Shown here: positions 53,354 to 54,812 of the stretch, piece after piece | How the letters are laid out: each line of letters starts with the position of its first letter | Numbering within the stretch: the stretch's first letter is position 1 | DNA from: Opitutia bacterium Tous-C4FEB | GTDB taxonomy: Bacteria; Verrucomicrobiota; Verrucomicrobiia; Opitutales; Opitutaceae | NCBI GenBank assembly: GCA_002304445.1 | Contig: NEVA01000022.1 | Location: forward strand, 1-54,812 | DNA length: 54,812 nt | Reading direction: 5' to 3' | Notes under the pieces: model-generated | The model's database searches: none | What the model saw: the letters and a program-made list of their open reading frames with translations, nothing else | Told to the model about the DNA's origin: nothing | Program-made: the position numbers and the translations under genes

Positions 53354-53767
53354 TTAGTGGGGCGTGATGAGGGGGATCGTTTGGCGACCGTGTTGGCGAT
53401 ACACGCTGAAGTCGCGGTCGAGCGTCCAGACCACACTGGACGGATGGATTTCCGACATGCGAACGAGGCAGGCATCGGCGAAGGATATCGGAGTGTCGGC
53501 GTAGCGGCGCATGAGGGCGCGCACGGCGCGGTGCTCGGTGTGGAGATCGAAGTCGCTGCGGAGGAATCCCGATTCGATCAGCGCGAAAACCTGTTCCGGT
53601 TCCTGTCCGTCGCGTTTCAAGAGAAAGCACGCTTCGGAGATCGCGGCGTCGCAGGTGAGCACGGTGGGCGGAGCGGAGCGCGCCTGGGCTGCCGCCCACG
53701 CGTTTTGCCGCTCGCTGGGCGAAAGTAGGGCGACAATGGGCCCGGCATCCATGATCCAGATCTTCAA
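53354..53767 (-). CDS. PIN-domain toxin, VapC-like
   Basis: A 137-residue PIN ribonuclease. Acidic positions are seen in WIMDAGPIVALL, TCDAAISEACFLL, ISFADACLVRM and WTLDRDFSVYR, which is the standard quartet. It starts with TTG at 53767, overlapping the antitoxin TGA as TTGA; an internal ATG at 53752 is possible. The same TTGA coupling is seen at 1345. It would cleave tRNA or rRNA when free of the antitoxin. Confidence 0.88.
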   Translation of the reverse strand: MKIWIMDAGPIVALLSPSERQNAWAAAQARSAPPTVLTCDAAISEACFLLKRDGQEPEQVFALIESGFLRSDFDLHTEHRAVRALMRRYADTPISFADACLVRMSEIHPSSVVWTLDRDFSVYRQHGRQTIPLITPH

Positions 53768-54012
53768 CGGCCGTAGCCCTCCATGTGCTTAGGGTTGGTC
53801 GCCAGATCAGTTGAACCGCCCTTGCAGGAGCCGATCAGGTGCTTGATTACGTCGTAGCCCGTCTTGGCCGTGGCCGGCTCCGCGGTGACGCCGTAGGCGC
53901 GGAGGGCGCGGCGCACGAGATCGCCCTGCGAGAGTTTTTCCTGTTTGGCGCGTTTACGGATCGCAGTCCGCTCGGACTTGGAGATCCGGATGGCGAGGGT
54001 TTCGGTGTTCAC
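53764..54012 (-). CDS. Ribbon-helix-helix antitoxin
   Basis: An 82-residue antitoxin starting at a GTG (54012), with NTETLAIRISKSERTAIRKR and then QEKLSQGDLVRRALRAYG forming the ribbon-helix-helix. The C-terminal half (GYDVIKHLIGSCKGGSTDL) should bind the PIN toxin. An ATG at 54030 would add six residues. The family usually starts close to ETLAIRIS, so the GTG is preferred. It is coupled to the toxin gene by TTGA. Confidence 0.78.
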   Translation of the reverse strand: MNTETLAIRISKSERTAIRKRAKQEKLSQGDLVRRALRAYGVTAEPATAKTGYDVIKHLIGSCKGGSTDLATNPKHMEGYGR

Positions 54013-54104
54013 GTAAAATAAGCAAGACATGAGATCCACAAAAGCAAGACGCCAGTCGGCGTGGGCGGATGACTCCAGCGTGCCAAGTGCGGATCAGGCG
54101 GCTG

Positions 54105-54233
54105 ATACCAATCGCCCGATCCTATCGCATCTTTGTAGGGCTCAACCTCGATCGATGCTTGCGTCGCGGGCGTAGTGAGCTTGGCGCGGACCAAGGTCGG
54201 GCCCTACGGGTAAAAGCATCGGGTGATTGGTAT
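54105..54233. mobile_element. MITE-like palindrome, about 130 bp
   Basis: The ends ATACCAATCGCCCGAT (54105-54120) and ATCGGGTGATTGGTAT (54218-54233) are inverted copies with one mismatch. Inner arms GTAGGGC and GCCCTAC repeat the symmetry. The ends share ATACCAA with the element at 6774-6906 and the lengths are nearly equal, so they are probably the same class of element. Confidence 0.7.
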
Positions 54234-54287
54234 GAGACGGGAGCGGAGAGCGGAGATCTGAGCAGGAGAGATTCAGATGGAAATTGC

Positions 54288-54341
54288 GGGAGCGAGCTTG
54301 CTCGCGACGTTCGGTTCGGAGTCGCGAGCGAGGTCGCTCCC
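54288..54341. repeat. REP-like inverted repeat, copy B
   Basis: Arms of 21 bases (54288-54308 and 54321-54341) are inverted copies with two mismatches. The left arm begins GGGAGCGAGCTTGCTCGCG. The 12-base loop is unique. It is related to the element at 52342-52415. Confidence 0.7.
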
Positions 54342-54392
54342 ACCCGGAGGAACAGCGAATCGGGGCGCTGAGGGCGGGTTGGAGGCTCTGCC

Positions 54393-54812
54393 CTACTTGG
54401 TGAGGTCGTACAGGGCGTAGCCGGCGAGAAGATTGGGCAGCATCGTGCACGGGGATTTCCAGTCGCCGTCGAGGTGGACGCGGCGGGTGATCCGGATGTT
54501 TTGCGTGGCGCAAAAGTCTTCGAAGTCGGCGACGGAGACGGGATTGGCGGGACGGCTCTCGGCCCACGTGGTGGTGTAGACGGCGTTCTGCGCTTTGCGG
54601 CCGCGCGTGAGCAGATCGAGGCGGTTTTTCCAGAAGGCGTGGTTGACGAAACCGACGGTGACGGAGCGGGCGACGCGCAGGGCTTCGGCGATCACGGTGG
54701 CGGGGGCGGTGAGCTCCTGCACGGTGCGCGAACAGATGACGCGGTCGAAGTGGCGGGCGGGGAAGGCGGCCATGCAGGCGATCATGTCGCCTTGGTAAGC
54801 GGGGACGCCGCG
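54393..54812 (-). CDS. metW: MetW-like methyltransferase, C-terminal part (cut by window edge)
   Basis: The last 139 residues of a protein running off the right edge. FDRVICSRTVQELTAPATVI, EALRVARSVTVGFVNHAFWK, RLDLLTRGRKAQ, SVADFEDFCATQNIRI and the end MLPNLLAGYALYDL follow the MetW pattern. That pattern is a SAM-binding fold with the typical N/HxxxWxxR..LL.RGR. MetW helps MetX-type homoserine acyltransferases in methionine synthesis, and the partner metX gene is expected just beyond the window. The N-terminal SAM-binding part cannot be seen. Confidence 0.85.
   Translation of the reverse strand, partial: RGVPAYQGDMIACMAAFPARHFDRVICSRTVQELTAPATVIAEALRVARSVTVGFVNHAFWKNRLDLLTRGRKAQNAVYTTTWAESRPANPVSVADFEDFCATQNIRITRRVHLDGDWKSPCTMLPNLLAGYALYDLTK

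Larger units (their letters stand above)
54013..54392. other. Intergenic space with two repeat elements
   Basis: No gene is seen. It contains the MITE-like palindrome at 54105-54233 and the REP-like element at 54288-54341. The promoter of the antitoxin gene must lie at its left end, but no clear hexamers are present. Confidence 0.5.

Overview
The window looks like a GC-rich Verrucomicrobiota chromosome, most likely of the Opitutaceae type. The reasons are eight complete secreted S1 sulfatases, TonB-dependent receptors of the Opitutaceae style, a kelch-linked sodium:solute symporter, a PhyH/AraC divergent pair, and GC-rich coding with dispersed palindromic repeats. This is inference from protein style; no rRNA is present.

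Layout. Positions 1-6762 are ordinary metabolism on the minus strand: the start of an ABC exporter, a sugar-type oxidoreductase coupled to a sodium:solute symporter, a duplicated ferritin-like protein, and a PhyH dioxygenase divergent from an AraC regulator. Positions 6774-9380 hold a palindromic repeat, an unrecognised gene and two toxin-antitoxin pairs (TacAT-like and RelB/ParE-like). A 3' fragment of a serine tRNA at 9632-9657 looks like an attachment site. Positions 10253-44039 are a sulfatase region. Its core is a minus-strand gene train of about 20 kb (31233 down to 11574) with two TonB receptors, three sulfatases, a VHL-like/double metallopeptidase protein, a five-heme cytochrome, a PQQ-type propeller, an enolase-superfamily dehydratase, a ThuA protein and an acetylesterase. 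A PAS-AraC regulator lies upstream. Further sulfatases (32742, 34177, 38371, 42696), a proline-type peptidase and a DapA-family enzyme resembling hydroxyproline-pathway deaminases follow. A type I restriction locus scarred by a large deletion interrupts them at 35691-38252.

Positions 44357-46355 carry a FitAB pair and an AbiEi gene followed by a dead AbiEii toxin, which is fused in frame to the tail of an ABC permease. That tail opens a plus-strand operon (46562-51189): lipoprotein substrate-binding protein, an internally deleted aminotransferase, Rieske protein, amidohydrolase, malectin-domain protein and cytochrome c. Positions 51558-54812 hold a flavin reductase, a membrane protein, a VapBC-like pair, several repeat elements and the C-terminal part of MetW.

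How the genes may work together (inference): the sulfatase region reads as a locus for taking apart a sulfated glycoprotein or proteoglycan. Sulfatases and an esterase would strip the glycans, and the secreted metallopeptidase would cut protein. TonB receptors would import fragments. The prolidase-like, DapA-like and hydroxyproline-dehydratase-like enzymes would handle proline or hydroxyproline. A second theme is gene decay: at least five loci are truncated or fused, several exactly in frame. Either real repeated deletions or assembly collapse could explain this.
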